64,000 bases of DNA from Himantopus leucocephalus (lineage: Eukaryota > Chordata > Aves > Charadriiformes > Recurvirostridae), in assembly GCA_003993805.1 (NCBI GenBank), contig RSEF01000001.1, positions 75,195,009-75,259,008 of the forward strand, in the 5' to 3' direction. The position numbers were made by a program, and so were the translations under genes. The notes beneath the pieces were generated by a model. The model saw only the letters and a list, made by a program, of their open reading frames with translations. It ran no database searches and was not told where the DNA came from. Shown piece by piece: positions 1 through 13,000 of the stretch. The number at the start of each line of letters is the position of its first letter. Position 1 is the first letter of the stretch.

Positions 1-43
1 ATGATCTTTAAAGTCCCTTCCAACCTAAACCATTCTATGATTT
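1..43 (+). mobile_element. CR1 LINE 3' tail, cut by the window edge
   Basis: The first bases match the conserved 3' end of avian CR1 elements (CTTTAAAGTCCCTTCCAACC, then CCATTCTATGATT). The body of the element lies left of the window. It lies in DCP1B intron 5, antisense to the gene. Confidence 0.85.
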
Positions 44-297
44 AAATTTTTTCTTTACCATGATGGATAACATACTCTTGTATATTTCACAATGAGGTCT
101 GCAGAATTTAAATAATATCCTTCTTTCTCCAGGCTATTTTAATAGACTGAATTCTTCAGAAACCATGAGTACCTTAGATTCCACTGTCATACTCTGCATG
201 ATCACAGAACTAAGCATATAAAATTGAGGTGAGAAGGAGTAGAGTTTAACAGACCTATCACTACCTGAGCATTTTTGAGACTAAATCCGTCAGCAAA

Positions 298-1800
298 ATG
301 CAGTATACACAAAGGCCTATAGAGAATGATGTTGACCTGACCTGGTATCATTCCCATGATTTGGTAACATGGCTAGTAGACTGGTATCAAATACAGGGAA
401 GTATGCTGAAGAGAAAAAAAGCCTGTGATGATTTCAAAGGGATCTGTAACTACTGCAGCTCAGAATATAAGGTCATTTTGTCAGATGGGTAGCATGGCCT
501 CGCTGATGAGTAAAATAGGAGCACCAGTATGACATTTTAAGCAACTGTCAGGTGGACAGGTAAAGAAGATATCAGATCATCATCAAACAGCAAAAAGCAG
601 CATGAAAGAAATGTCACCATGCTCTTTAGTGATAGAACCAGAAGAGTACTCATCAGCTACAACACGTGATGATTACTAGATCTTGTTTCACAGGTCTGTC
701 CTTTAGTCATGTATCTTGTTCAAAGCTATGCTCCTACGAAAGATGTGTAAGAAATCAAAAGGATCTAAAGTCAAGTCANACAAAAAAAAAAAAAAAAAAA
801 AAAAAGATGTATGTGGTGAACATCAATCAAAAAGAATAAGACCAGCACTGAGGATGTTTTAAGCAAGTTTGGTACAGTCAGAGACATTTGAGGCAAACAA
901 CTGCTCTACGTTGTGAGATTTCATAGTCTACCTGTATAATATGAAGCTCTAGCTGAACAGGAGGTTGTGAAAGGAAACACGCAACGGACAAGCACGGTAC
1001 CTCAGTATTGCAGTTTTCGTGAAGCAAATACCATGTTACACCCCAATATCGTGCTCTGTAGCAAAAACCTGACTTTGAGAAATGTGAGCTGCAAAGACCT
1101 GTCAAGTAGACAGAGGAGATCCTAGAAGGTCTGATAAAAGGAAAGAAGGTCAGGCAAGACGTGATGGACCTTAGAAGAGCTTTGTAGATGGATGTCTATG
1201 CTGAAAGTGATGAAGAGAACTTTGAAGTTGTCAGAGCTTGAGTGCAGAGCTAAAAAGCCCTGGAAAATAAGGATTTCTACCTAGCTGATGTAAAGCAGCC
1301 ACAAGATGACATAAATGAAGAGTGACATGAAGGTGCACAAGATGCTCTGCAGAAGAGAGGAGCTAAGGAGGACAAGAGCTGTCTCAAAGAAGAGCAGTAG
1401 CAGCAAACATTTCCAGTCAGAGCCCTGCTTAAGCGAGACATACAGAACCAATTCAGACTGTTTAAGGACAGTAGCGTAGACTCTGCATCATCCAGGCTGA
1501 GTATGGCAGAGTGCCCTCAGGAAAGCTCAGCCTCCTGGATCCTACTATCAAGTCTTTCACACAGTTAACAAATTGAAAGCTAAGGCACCTGAAAACTTAG
1601 AAACTATATTCTTATTCGGGCAGGGCAGTACTATTGAGAGATTTTGCTGAAAAGACGGTGAAGAAGCAGTCAAAGAACAGAAATAGAAGTCCAGAGGCCA
1701 TGCTTGCTCGCTACCACAAACAACATTCTATCAAATGGTAGTATGTCCTTAGTAATGAAGAAGGAAGCTTCAGTTATTTTGGGCACATGAACCAGCCAGA
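298..1800 (+). pseudogene. Decayed coding-like block, source gene unknown
   Basis: This stretch reads like damaged protein-coding sequence. Open segments in shifting plus-strand frames are broken by isolated TGA and TAG codons, often where CGA or CAG would restore an ordinary codon. Examples are a 64-codon open segment at 298-492 and, near 1190-1420, pieces such as MDVYAESDEENFEVV and NKDFYLADVKQPQDDINEE separated by single stops. The composition is rich in Glu, Lys, Asp and Gln. A 24-base A-run at 782-805 and an N at 779 interrupt it. I do not recognise the parent protein. An old retrocopy in DCP1B intron 5 is the simplest reading; chance composition or an old transposon are alternatives. 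Confidence 0.35.
782..805 (+). repeat. Poly-A run
   Basis: About 24 consecutive A follow an ambiguous base at 779. It lies inside the coding-like block rather than at its end, so it is not clearly a retrocopy tail. Confidence 0.85.
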
Positions 1801-3955
1801 GGACATTCACTTAATCTGATCTTTAATAGATCAAAGACAGCGTAGTAAATGGGTAGAAGCACAGAGCTAAAACCAGAGCTTGACAAAGCACAATGGTTGA
1901 AAAGAAACACATTTTGTCATGCTTTGTTCTGTACCCTAGCAGCTCTCCAACTCTTTATCTCCCTAGCTATCATTATGAGGCCTGCTAATACCACTTCTTC
2001 TTACCAGAAATCAAAAGGTGGCAAGCGTGCATTAGAAGTACATTTTTCAAGAAATACTTCAGTAGTTTAGCAACTTAAAGCTCCATTAATAAAAAAAGGA
2101 GGGGGGAGGCTATGTATTTTATTTTTCATGTAACCTCTAAATGTTTATCTTGTTTGAGGATAAGATATACCCTTCAAAGTTAGTTACACTCTTCAAAAAA
2201 ATACCTCATCCTAGGACTTAAAAATTGAGTAAAATTCCTTATAAGCTTTGAAAATGGATGTTCTTATTCTACAGCTCCCAACACTTCAAAACGCTCTCTT
2301 CTCTGAAACCACCCAGAATGTGATTTCAGCACATTAGCATTGTAAGCCATACGACAAACACTGGCAAGGAAGTAGAAAAAAATCAAGCAGCCAAAAAGTA
2401 CGACTGCTCTGAAACATATTGCAATTAAATACAAAAATGATTGTCATTGCCTTTATTTATCACACCCTTCTTAATTTTATATTACTAACAAAACAAGAAA
2501 AAAACACATATCCAGTTCTTAAGAGGTCAGATACTCTTTGTACTCGTCTTCCAGATGAAGAGGGAAGTTTTCATGTTATTTCCTTAGCAATCTCTCAAAT
2601 GCAGAAAGATTAAAGATGAAGTAAAAAGCAAATTTGCAAAAGATCTTATCTGCAGAGAAAAAACTAAACCCACTATTATTTAAACAACAGATCTTCTGGA
2701 ATTTCCTCTCCTTTGTCTTGATTTTCTGTGTGCTCATGTAGAAATGGAAGTTAATGTTTTTAGGTTTATTACCTCCTTCTCATAGAATATGAAGACAGAC
2801 TAGTATTTTTCCAGTTTTCTATTTACAGTATTTTAAGGTTATTTAAGGAAAACTGCTTAAACATTTCATATATCTTAAATCACTCTCTTTTATGCCAAGA
2901 CTAGATACTTATTTCAGTATTAAAACATAGAAAAGATATCAGGTTTTGGAGGTTTTTGTTTGTCCACTATAATACATTAAATCCCTATTACAGAAAATAT
3001 GAAGGTCCTAAGCTTCAAAAGAAGCTATACCACAACAACAAGGGATACATTTCATCATAACTCAAATAATTTGCTACTGTCTTTCCCAGGATCTTATTAG
3101 TAGCCACATTTCAGAAAAAAAAATAACTTTTTCTCTCTTTAAATTGCTTGTATAAGATATATATTTATAGACTCAGAACACTTACGAGCTTTATTACTGC
3201 ATGACACCACATATGAAATACAGGAAACAGCAGTAGGAACCTGCAGGCTCTGTAACAATTTGCAGCATATATATGACTAGTTAAAATTATTAGATTTTTA
3301 TTCCCCAAAGTAAAACGTTTATGATTGCTCAATAATAGAGAGCATTATTAGTCCATTAGTTACTTCTTTATTTAGAAGCCTCAGACAACCAAAGCAGCAC
3401 ATGGGCTGAAATCATACTACATTTCAACCTTTTCATTTCCTTCCATTAGTGTCTGAAAGTAGCTAACAACCACAATTAAAAGCAGTAACTTCACTGTTAA
3501 AGGTCTTCTCTGAAGCAAGTTATTTGTACAAACCACAGAAACTATTAGCAGGTTTGAATACTTCACCCAGAAAGAAGACACAACTTCCAGGTGCTACTCA
3601 ATATGCAATAAGCACAGGAAGTCTAAGGGTCAAAATGAAAGCCAATTTATACTTGTTCTTACCCACTAGCATTCAACTAATAATCCACCATACACATGTT
3701 CTCCTTTCAGAAGTTTTTATTGATGATATTAATTTCTTTTGAATCTTTAGCAAATTCTGGCAAAACTTTTCTATCAGCCACTTTTATACAAAATGAGAGA
3801 GCACGCTGTCCAAAATCAGTCTCACTTTGAGTAAAACTGTTTAAAAAACAAAACAAACCCAAACTTTTTATGTTTTAAAATGTAAAGCGTGAGCAAGCTG
3901 GCATCACATTATCGCCAAAAAGACATGTCCTCTTTTTATAGACAGCAAGTCTCAC

Positions 3956-4091
3956 CTTGGTATACTCATCTTTGGCCTTGGTAAGCATCCGTAAGATATC
4001 CACTTCTTTATTATTAGCAGAATTCATGATCATTGGGGACACTCCTGTGCCTGTGCCCTGCTGTGCTTTGAATTGTTCCTGCTGAGTTAGG
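3956..4091 (-). CDS. DCP1B: DCP1B exon 5
   Basis: This 136-nt exon encodes residues 130-175: N, LTQQEQFKAQQGTGTGVSP, then the conserved segment EVDILRMLTKAKDEYTK. The acceptor is CTTTCAG and the donor GTGAGAC, with a phase-0 junction. The frame stays open for a further 27 codons into the intron, to about 3875, which is a chance read-through. Exon 6 was not found between here and base 1. Confidence 0.95.
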
Positions 4092-7000
4092 CTGAAAGTT
4101 GGAGGTGAGAGGAGAATATACAAGACAAAAACCAGTTAAAATATAAAAAGTTTAACCACAACTACTTTACAATAATTAATCAAAACTCAAATATTTTCAT
4201 TTTTCCCCACCTACATTAAAAAATGTAAAAAAAAAACGCTATTAAAATATCTCTATTAACATATAGTTTGACCAGGTGTGAGATTATTTTTCTCCAATCC
4301 TGAATAGGCTAGGCCACAGACTAAAATATCTGTAACTCAGTCACAATTTCTACACCCAGAAGGAACAGGGCATTTATAGTGTTATTCAGTTCTGCTGGTG
4401 GTGGAGGATGGCAAACACACACAAATCAGTCATTAACAACTAGAAAATGACCAATTTCCTGCCCCAGCTGTTTAATTATTATTGTAGAATGCTGAGAATT
4501 AAAACATGCAGACAATTGGCTGAGCGACAGGGTATTTTTTATCTATATGCAACACTGCTATTATAAACCACTACACGTGGCTTAGAATTGCATGAATCCT
4601 CTGAAAACTAGTTTTTATTGTAGTAAATTACCAGTTTGAGAGTACCTAATCACCACCAACTGAAACTTGAGCTAGTTAACTAAAATTAGCTGTCAAAAAC
4701 CTGCATTTCCTAGGGTTCATTGCTTATTTCTGTAAATTCATCCCCATCAATTATTTCTTGGGTCACAACTGACTCATTTTAGAGCTGTAGGATATACAGC
4801 AACACCAACAAAAAACCCTAAACAAACCCCCACCATTGTCACAGTCTGTGTTTCACAATGTTTTGTCACTGCAAAATGAAAAGCAGCAGGTATTACTTTA
4901 AAAAGACATACAGAGGAAACATGACTACCTTCCCATCCAGTATTTTATAACAAATCCTATCTGGAACGTAGCGGTACAAGAGTTAAAGCATTTTGCTATG
5001 GATCAAGATGTGCGAGGATGAGCCTTGTTTGGCCTTGTACTGCAGGGCACATAAATGGGCTTTTGGGCACTTGGTAACTTTGGCAATCAAAATTGATGTC
5101 ACTTCCTCAGCATGCTTCTGGCTACAGAAGCTGTTAAGATTGGGACAGATGACCTGAAAAGGAGAGATTCACAGGTCTGACAGTGCCTTTGCATTGTGCT
5201 CTGTTAGTACCTAATGCTGTCAGCTTGACTGCATCCACCTCCCATGGCTTTTCTTGGGATGACAAAGACCTGGCTCTGCGTCATCGCTCCTCCTGTCCCT
5301 TAAAAGATTTGTGACACAATGACATGTCTAACCTTATATACCGCAGGCAACCAGTATATGCAACCTCTGCCCATTCCTATCGGGCCGCTTTACTATATCC
5401 TCCACATTATATCTCTAAAAAATTTAGATTGCGTATGTTGATAAAAATCTGTAAGACTTCAGCTCCTTCCTCCTCCAAACAAACAGGAAAACCTGCAGAA
5501 TATGGTCGTAAGAAAGGGATCATTGCAAACAAGCCCATCATTATGCCAACCAGAGGGCACAGCAGAAGAATGAGCCCTGTCCACCCTGGACATCTAAAGA
5601 AAGCAGTGACAGTAAAAAAACTATCCATTAAATTGTTAAATTAAAATATAGCTGAGAATACAGTTCTGTTTGAAATTTTAATCTCTGACTTGACTGCAAA
5701 ATTAAAGATTGTATAACATGTATAAAATAATATTATGTACATAAAAGTAATGAATTAAAAGCTAATTAAAGTCTTGCTTTATATTCCAAAATCAAAGTGA
5801 ATTTTGTACATAATGCTAAGAAATGAGGAAGCAGGAATTCAGCCATCATATATAAACAGGATAAAACCCACAGAAATTGTATTATTACAGTATGCCTTCA
5901 TGATAGCCCACACTTACATTGATATAGGGAAAAAAAGGTAACAAACATTTAAAAAAAAAAACCCTCCCCAAACTGAAAAATGTATTAAAACCCCAAAGAA
6001 TACAATTCTTCAAAACAAATCTCTGAGTCATCAGGAAATAGATCAGATGAACGCTCTGATGTAGCTGGAAAGCTGCGCAGCAAATTATGAAAAAGTATTG
6101 CAATACAGTGACTTATTTCTGATTATACAAAATGCAGGTATGTGACAATTTTATTTGCAACGAAGTCTATAAAAATAGGTTTAAAGTAGAAAGGTATGAC
6201 CATCTTAGTAATATAATGTGCATGTATGTACAGAAATACATACTAAAAAAGCACAAGAAGTCTTGTTACCCATCACTTACTTTTTCATGAGCTCTGCAAT
6301 TCTTTGGCATTCTTCCTTATCATAAAACCAAATTCCATATATGGACACTGTAAATGCACATCAAACACAAACTATGAGCATCTTCTCAAACAGCAATTCT
6401 ACCTGGTAGATATTTAAAAGTGACCTGTAAAGGAATTATTAGGTTTATTTCTGTCTTATGTTTTCCCCATCTATAAACATAAAAATGACACCTCAGATCC
6501 TCCAAAATCAAAAAAAGATCAAAGGCAAATCTCTAAGGATGTAAATTACAAGCTCTTAAACTTTCAATAAAGGCAGAGGTATTTGATCCTTTTCTTCAGA
6601 ACACTAAACCAGAGGAGTTTTTTTCTTTAAAACCGCTCCCTCAATTTTTTCAGTTGTCATATCATATCCATTAGACTCCAGTGGCTAGTGTATTGCAGGT
6701 AGTGTTGCATGCATATGTAAGCAAGCAAGATTTGTTTAGTTTTCAACAACATTCAGCCTATCTTATAAATCAAAGTTAGTACTGTAGTTAGTACAAAGTA
6801 ACAACTACAGTACTAACACAACTCTGCCTCCCTGCAGATTTCCTTTAATGTTGCCCATTATTTTCACCACGGAAGAAGTAATTATCTGTAGCCAACTCCA
6901 GGATTGAAAATCTATATCTAAGTTCAGATCTTCACTAACCTAAGTGCCTGCAGCTTTGCACAGCAACAACAGATTTAAATTTACTAGTTCAAGAGTCTCA

Positions 7001-10000
7001 AACGTACACACCGCTGATGAAACCACCATGATGGTAATAGCCATAATGAAACTGTAGTTAGTGCAGCTTCCACCACAATAAACATGGAGCTTTTTTCCAC
7101 TCACAACCATGTTATACAGCTCTTGTAAGGCAGCCTGGGAATAAACCTTCAACACTGTCTCAAAACAATCTGTCCACATTTGTCAGGGTAACTGTCCTAG
7201 TTTTAACCTCAGGCGCAAGTTTGCTGTGAGAAAAGGAAGGGAGAAGCACTTAAAGGGTTAACGCAGATCTTCCCCTCTCTATCACCACAACTTTGTGTAA
7301 CATCGATGTTCCCTTTACAGGATATGGTAGCAAATAGGTAGTGCTGTGTTTCTTCCCCCTTCTCCTTCCTATCATACTGCAGACGAGAGTTTTCCCTTAA
7401 TCGGACTGAAAAATGACAATTCCTAACATGTCTTCAAACATAGTAGGAGCTAGATTTTATTTGAAAGGGGCATAAATGGATGGAGTACCTGCTTAGAAAC
7501 AACTGCAACACTGACCCTGACCATGTAATATTTCCTTATATTAGCAGAAGCCAAAAGCAATCACTTCTTCAGTTCCACAGAACCAAAACCGTTGCATGTA
7601 TAAGTTGGCTTTGTTAATGTTTGAAAAGAAAACAAATGTGCAGCTGTTTGTAAGACACAAGTGTAATACTTATCTCCATTCCCCCTCAAATTTTTCAGCC
7701 ATGTGTTGTCTTTTATATAGCTAAAAATGGTTCAACTGTTTATTACAGCATCCTGGTGGAAAGCCTAAAAAAACCACAAACCAACAGCCATCCTGTAGAC
7801 ATATAATAAATCACTTTNCCAACAGCCATCCTGTAGACATATAATAAATAACTTTCAAAAGATGTACAGTCCTTTTTATGATTAACTTTTGAAGACTGTG
7901 ATGATGATTTCTATTAGTCATCTAAAAAAGGTAAATAACATAACACGCACCAGTGGTTCTTACAAACGTGCAACATAAGAGCTGATCTGAACTGCACAGA
8001 AAATCTCCTTTTTGTAACATAGATACTAATATTAAAATATGCATTTTATATAGACATTAATATTCCAACACATTCCAGAAAGCATCCAATAATAAACTGC
8101 AAACCTGTAGAAAAGCATGTGAACAATTTGCAAGGTTCCAAAATACCAACCTATTATGCAAAACTACACATCCTTCTGACAAAACACATTTGAAGACTTG
8201 TTGTTGTCCATACTACAAGTAACACTATTTTTCAATGCAACAATGTAGCAAGCAGACTGAAAACCCCAGACAAGCCAAATTTGTTTTAATCAAGATTCTT
8301 CTTTGTTATAAACGAATCTCCAATGTAGAAAAGTATTGATGAAACTTTGGCCATCTGCTCCATCCTCTCAATATTTTTTTTTTTTTAACATCTGCCACAG
8401 CTGGTGGCATCACCAATATGCAAGCCAGGTTGAAGAGCTTCACCTTTTGGCCAATTGATCAAATATGTCATAGGCTATTTATGAATATGTGATAAATTTG
8501 AAAGCTGACAGCCCCATGGAAATACTGCAGTGCTTCTGGCCATTGAAAGTCGAAAGACTGGAATCAACAGCAGAAGTGAGCTAGTCTACCACAACTCAGT
8601 GACAAACACAAGTAAACTGATTACCAGTATAAAAGACCATTTCAGATTTTACAGAACTACAACTAATATTTTGAAATACAATTCAAACAAACGCACTCCC
8701 ATTTCAAATCACAGAATAAGGACACTAATTACTGCCTGTCCCACCAGACCAAACCACGATCCCAACGATATATCACACCTTAACTGAAACTTTAAGTCAG
8801 GATATTGCAGATCCAGAGACTTTTAGCCTAGACGTTAGCTGAGCTTCAAACTCACCCACACACACACTTACTTTCTTTCCTCAGTCAAATGGTACTTTCA
8901 ACCCAGACTAGGAAGCACAGCTGAAAGCAAGTTAAGACCAAAACCCACCATCCTCTGAGCTTACAGCTCACCCATTCAGTAGTGAAATCTTTCAGAAGTG
9001 GACAGTCCTCCTCTTCGTCCATCCACACTTCCCCCATCTGTCCATAACAGATGAACACTGCAGAAACACACTGAGAAATAATCACACAGCCCCTCCATTT
9101 GTTGCGGCACAACATACTCTGAGCTCTTTCATGCATGGGAGAATGACATACCAGCGAGAAGGCAATGACTTGGTGGAAAACTGAGATACCAGGTATCCAA
9201 AGGACACTAACATAGGTTTTCATATTTGGTGCTCATCACCTGGAGTAACCATGGCATCAATTGATACTACAGTAGTATATTCTGCTATAATCTACATTTA
9301 AGGAAACAAAAATGAAAATAATAGTAGTAGAAGTGTGTATTAACAGCCATCTTCTTCATTAATGATGAATACAAAGTGGCAAAAAATATTCTTTTATGGG
9401 TATGACAACACATAAAACCCCAGGACTGGCAAAAGAACCTAAGATGATTACAAACTGTAACTGTTAAGCTAGGAACCTGGCATGCTCTCCACTGATAAAA
9501 ACTAAATACACATACAATACAAATTTCACTACAAGCTTTCTACCAGCATGAAAACACTGCATGTCTTATCAGGATTAAATCTAAACAGATTACTTTTATC
9601 CGCCCTCCATCTCTATCAGACAGTTTGACAAAAAGGAAATCCTGATCTAAGTATCATCTGTAGAGTGGTAATTTCACTAAAATGTTCACATGTTAAAAAA
9701 TGAATCATTAAACAGCGGAGGCACAACTGAATCACTAAATAGCAGATGCACAAAGCAAATTTTTCTACTGCAGCACAAAAGAGGAAATATTAAGTCACTC
9801 TTAGGCCCGGGTTCAGCTATAAAGTTATCCAAGAAGAGATTATTGGAAAAAACAGAAAAAGAAAAAACATATCAAAGTCAAGTATCTTCTGCTAACCGAG
9901 TGAACCAGTTACGTGAAAAGTAGCAAACAAAAGCCAAATAAGGAGAGAGAGTTTTATACTGACAAGACGGTACTCATCTATTCATCCACTTTCAACTGGT

Positions 10001-13000
10001 CTGAAGTCATTTACTAACAGAAATGAGATTTAGTAATGAATCGATCACATTAAAGAAAAAAAAAAGGCACCAAAGTTATGATGATGTTAACAAGATTACA
10101 CAAAACTAGAAGAATATAATGCAGCTATGAAATCAACAAGACACAATTAATATTGAATGTGAATAAACTAAATAAATTACTTAGATTGTCTACTTGAAAT
10201 GATTAAATATTAAGAGATATCAGTCTTTAGAATTTTTAGAATTTGAAAAAGGTAGGTTACTCACAAATAAAAACTGAAAAATTTTAACAAAATCTGCGAA
10301 GCTCATTTAATATAGCTCAGTCATTTAATTTCAGGAAGTACATTATTTAATTTTTAAGTCACAACTTCAGAGCTAATTCTACAGCTTCCGCCTTACAATT
10401 TTCATTTTTTGGCTATGGATTTCCCCTGTCCTCACAAACACTAGAGCACTCAATACTATTTATAAGCAGAAGCTGACAGCTGCTATCTACCAGAATTGTA
10501 GATGGCAAATTTTAACCTCTCAAAATCTGAAGCATTTATTTATTAAGATGATGAAGAATTTCTTATCAACTTCCGTAATTCATGCTAAGTATCCTATTAA
10601 AAAGGAAGGCATTTGCTCTAGGATTATTTATTTTACTCTTCATTTGTCTAGCTTCAGCTTCCACCTATTGCATTTTTGTCTTCTGGATAGACACTTCCAT
10701 TATCAAAGTTTAGGGTTCACTGTACTTGCAACACATTATTTTTAAGCTATTGCTCCACAGACTGCATACAGTATTTAAGCTTGGTAAAAATAAATACAGA
10801 AATAACATAACTACTGACTAGAAACTCCCCTGTACCTAGAAACTGTTTTACACTCGCTGGTATTAAAAATAAGTAAATAAACAAAACGATTCTTCAACTT
10901 TCATGTTCTATTCTTGACATCATGCTTCTTAAGGACTTTATTCCCTAGGTACGGCCTAGACTCTCGCTCCTGAATATGTAAATCCACACTTGGCTATATT
11001 AAAATGCAATTTCTTTACGCACAGAATTACAAGGTAGCCAGACTGTTTTATGTTGGTTACCTTTTCTCTTTGCTTTCTACCATTCATGTAGTATTTGACT
11101 ATTCAGCAAACTATCAATGCTCGCACTTCTTTTTGTAATACTTTTTAGAATATTGCAGCTTCCATTTTGCAGGACCTACTGAAAAAAGAACCAAAGTAGG
11201 TTATACGCACAATAATAATTTTTAATCTATGAGTTCGTAAAGCATTAATTAAAGCATGCCATGTTAACTTTGTGCTCTCCTACTCCAATGCATCTGTGAT
11301 CCCTTTGTCCATGATACCATCTATACAATTACAATACAAGCATACAATGTTTATTCCACTTTGCTCAGGCTCAAGTAGTGAAAAAGACTTGCCTGTTGAA
11401 GTTCTACATCATGGTCTGTGGGATAAAGCGAGAGGACTGCAACAAAGGAAAGACGATACAAAATCCAGCAGCTAAGGCAGCTGCGTGCTATCTTGGAAAC
11501 CTGAATTCCATCTCTGACGCTGCCCCAGAGATATTATGCAATGATACACAAGTTGTGAAATGTCATCTTAAGTGGCTGTCACTGATTGTATTTCATTTTC
11601 CAGCGTTTCATTTGAGGTCCTAGACCTGGGTGTAAGATTTGAGTGCGTGACCTGCAAAAACGCCAGCTTTTTATAATCACAACTGAAGTCTCTAAGAAGC
11701 GTTTTTGAACATACGAATGATAAATATATTGGAAAAATTAGGCCCAAGTAATTTAAAGTCAGACACCCTGCATTTAATTGATCTCTGTAATTGCAACTAG
11801 GATCCCGATTTGTAAAATGGAAAGAATAATACTTCTAATCTGAGCAAGGTACAACAGTTCAGCTTATTTACAAGTTATCAGTTATTATACTGATGAGCAT
11901 CACAGAAAACAACAACAAGAAAAAAGCAATTAATAGTTCTATCCCCAGTGCAGAACTTCAGTGGTATATAACACAGCAAAACGCCCACATACCAGTAATG
12001 AGGAAAAAACAGAATACTAAGTAGCCACTCTTTACATGATCGCCACTCAGACTACTGCACAACTGAAGCAAAGTTCTTATTGCAAAAGAAGACCATCACA
12101 TAATTTAAAGTTCCATAAGCAAAAAAGAGGTTGCACAAGCAAGCTTAATGTTGGTATCTGTTAGCTTAGGAGCCTTAGAGTTCTTTTAGTTCTTTACAGA
12201 CTCAAAGTTATTTCAAATACAACGTTTTGCTTAGCTATTTAGGTATTTAAAAACAAAACACTAGAAAAAAAATTAAATTTCACACTATCATAATATATTG
12301 ATAGCGACATGGCTCATCAACAAGACTGGAACTTTTAGGTCCCTTGCCTCTCTACATTGCGTAAAGCAGCACAATACAAAATATATATAAAACAAATGTA
12401 TTTATTTCTAAATAATGGAAATTCAGCTTAGATATATCCTGTTATTTCTGGAAGTTCTTAGAAGGGAACCAAAATTTTTTATGATGTCCCAGGCACAAAA
12501 ATGCCAAGAAACTGAAGCAAGGTAAGAGTTTTTCAAACAACCACTGCCTGTATTTTGATATGAGCTTAGCTTAAATTCCTAAAAAGCTGCTGAAAAAAAC
12601 CACCCTGTTAAATTACCACACACTTGTTCTTTCATTTAAAGGTTGACAAACCTCCTGATCCACTTACTTGGGGAACTTTTAATATAGACAGGGATACAGA
12701 TGACTTGGTATTTCCTTTATTTCAAACTTTTAAAACATTATATTATGAACAAGCAGGAAAAAAGCCAGTTATTAAAGGGAAAAGAATCCTGCTCAGAGAC
12801 ACCTTAATGTAAACTGATGATCCCACATGGAGAGCGAAAAAGCTGCTGTTCAGCTTGACCAGTCAAATTCAAGTTCAAGCAACTTTCTTTAAAAATGCCC
12901 ACCCAAAAATCACAAGAAAATACACAACAACGAAATCCCCAACAAAATGCAAAAGCCCCTCAAAACCCTTTTCCCCAGAAGCAGATGGTTTGAGAGTGGG

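Larger units (their letters stand above)
1..3955 (-). other. DCP1B: DCP1B intron 5 (part)
   Basis: This is the intron between exon 5 and an exon 6 beyond the left edge. Apart from the CR1 tail, the coding-like block and the A-run, the part from about 1800 to 3955 is AT-rich sequence in which I see no exon or repeat. The expected start of exon 6 (a Cys-Lys-Thr-Cys-type peptide) was looked for on the minus strand and not found. Confidence 0.85.

Noticed and set aside
3875..3955. Extension of DCP1B exon 5 to a stop at 3875
   Set aside because: The frame stays open by chance past a good GTGAGAC donor, and the extra residues do not match the family.
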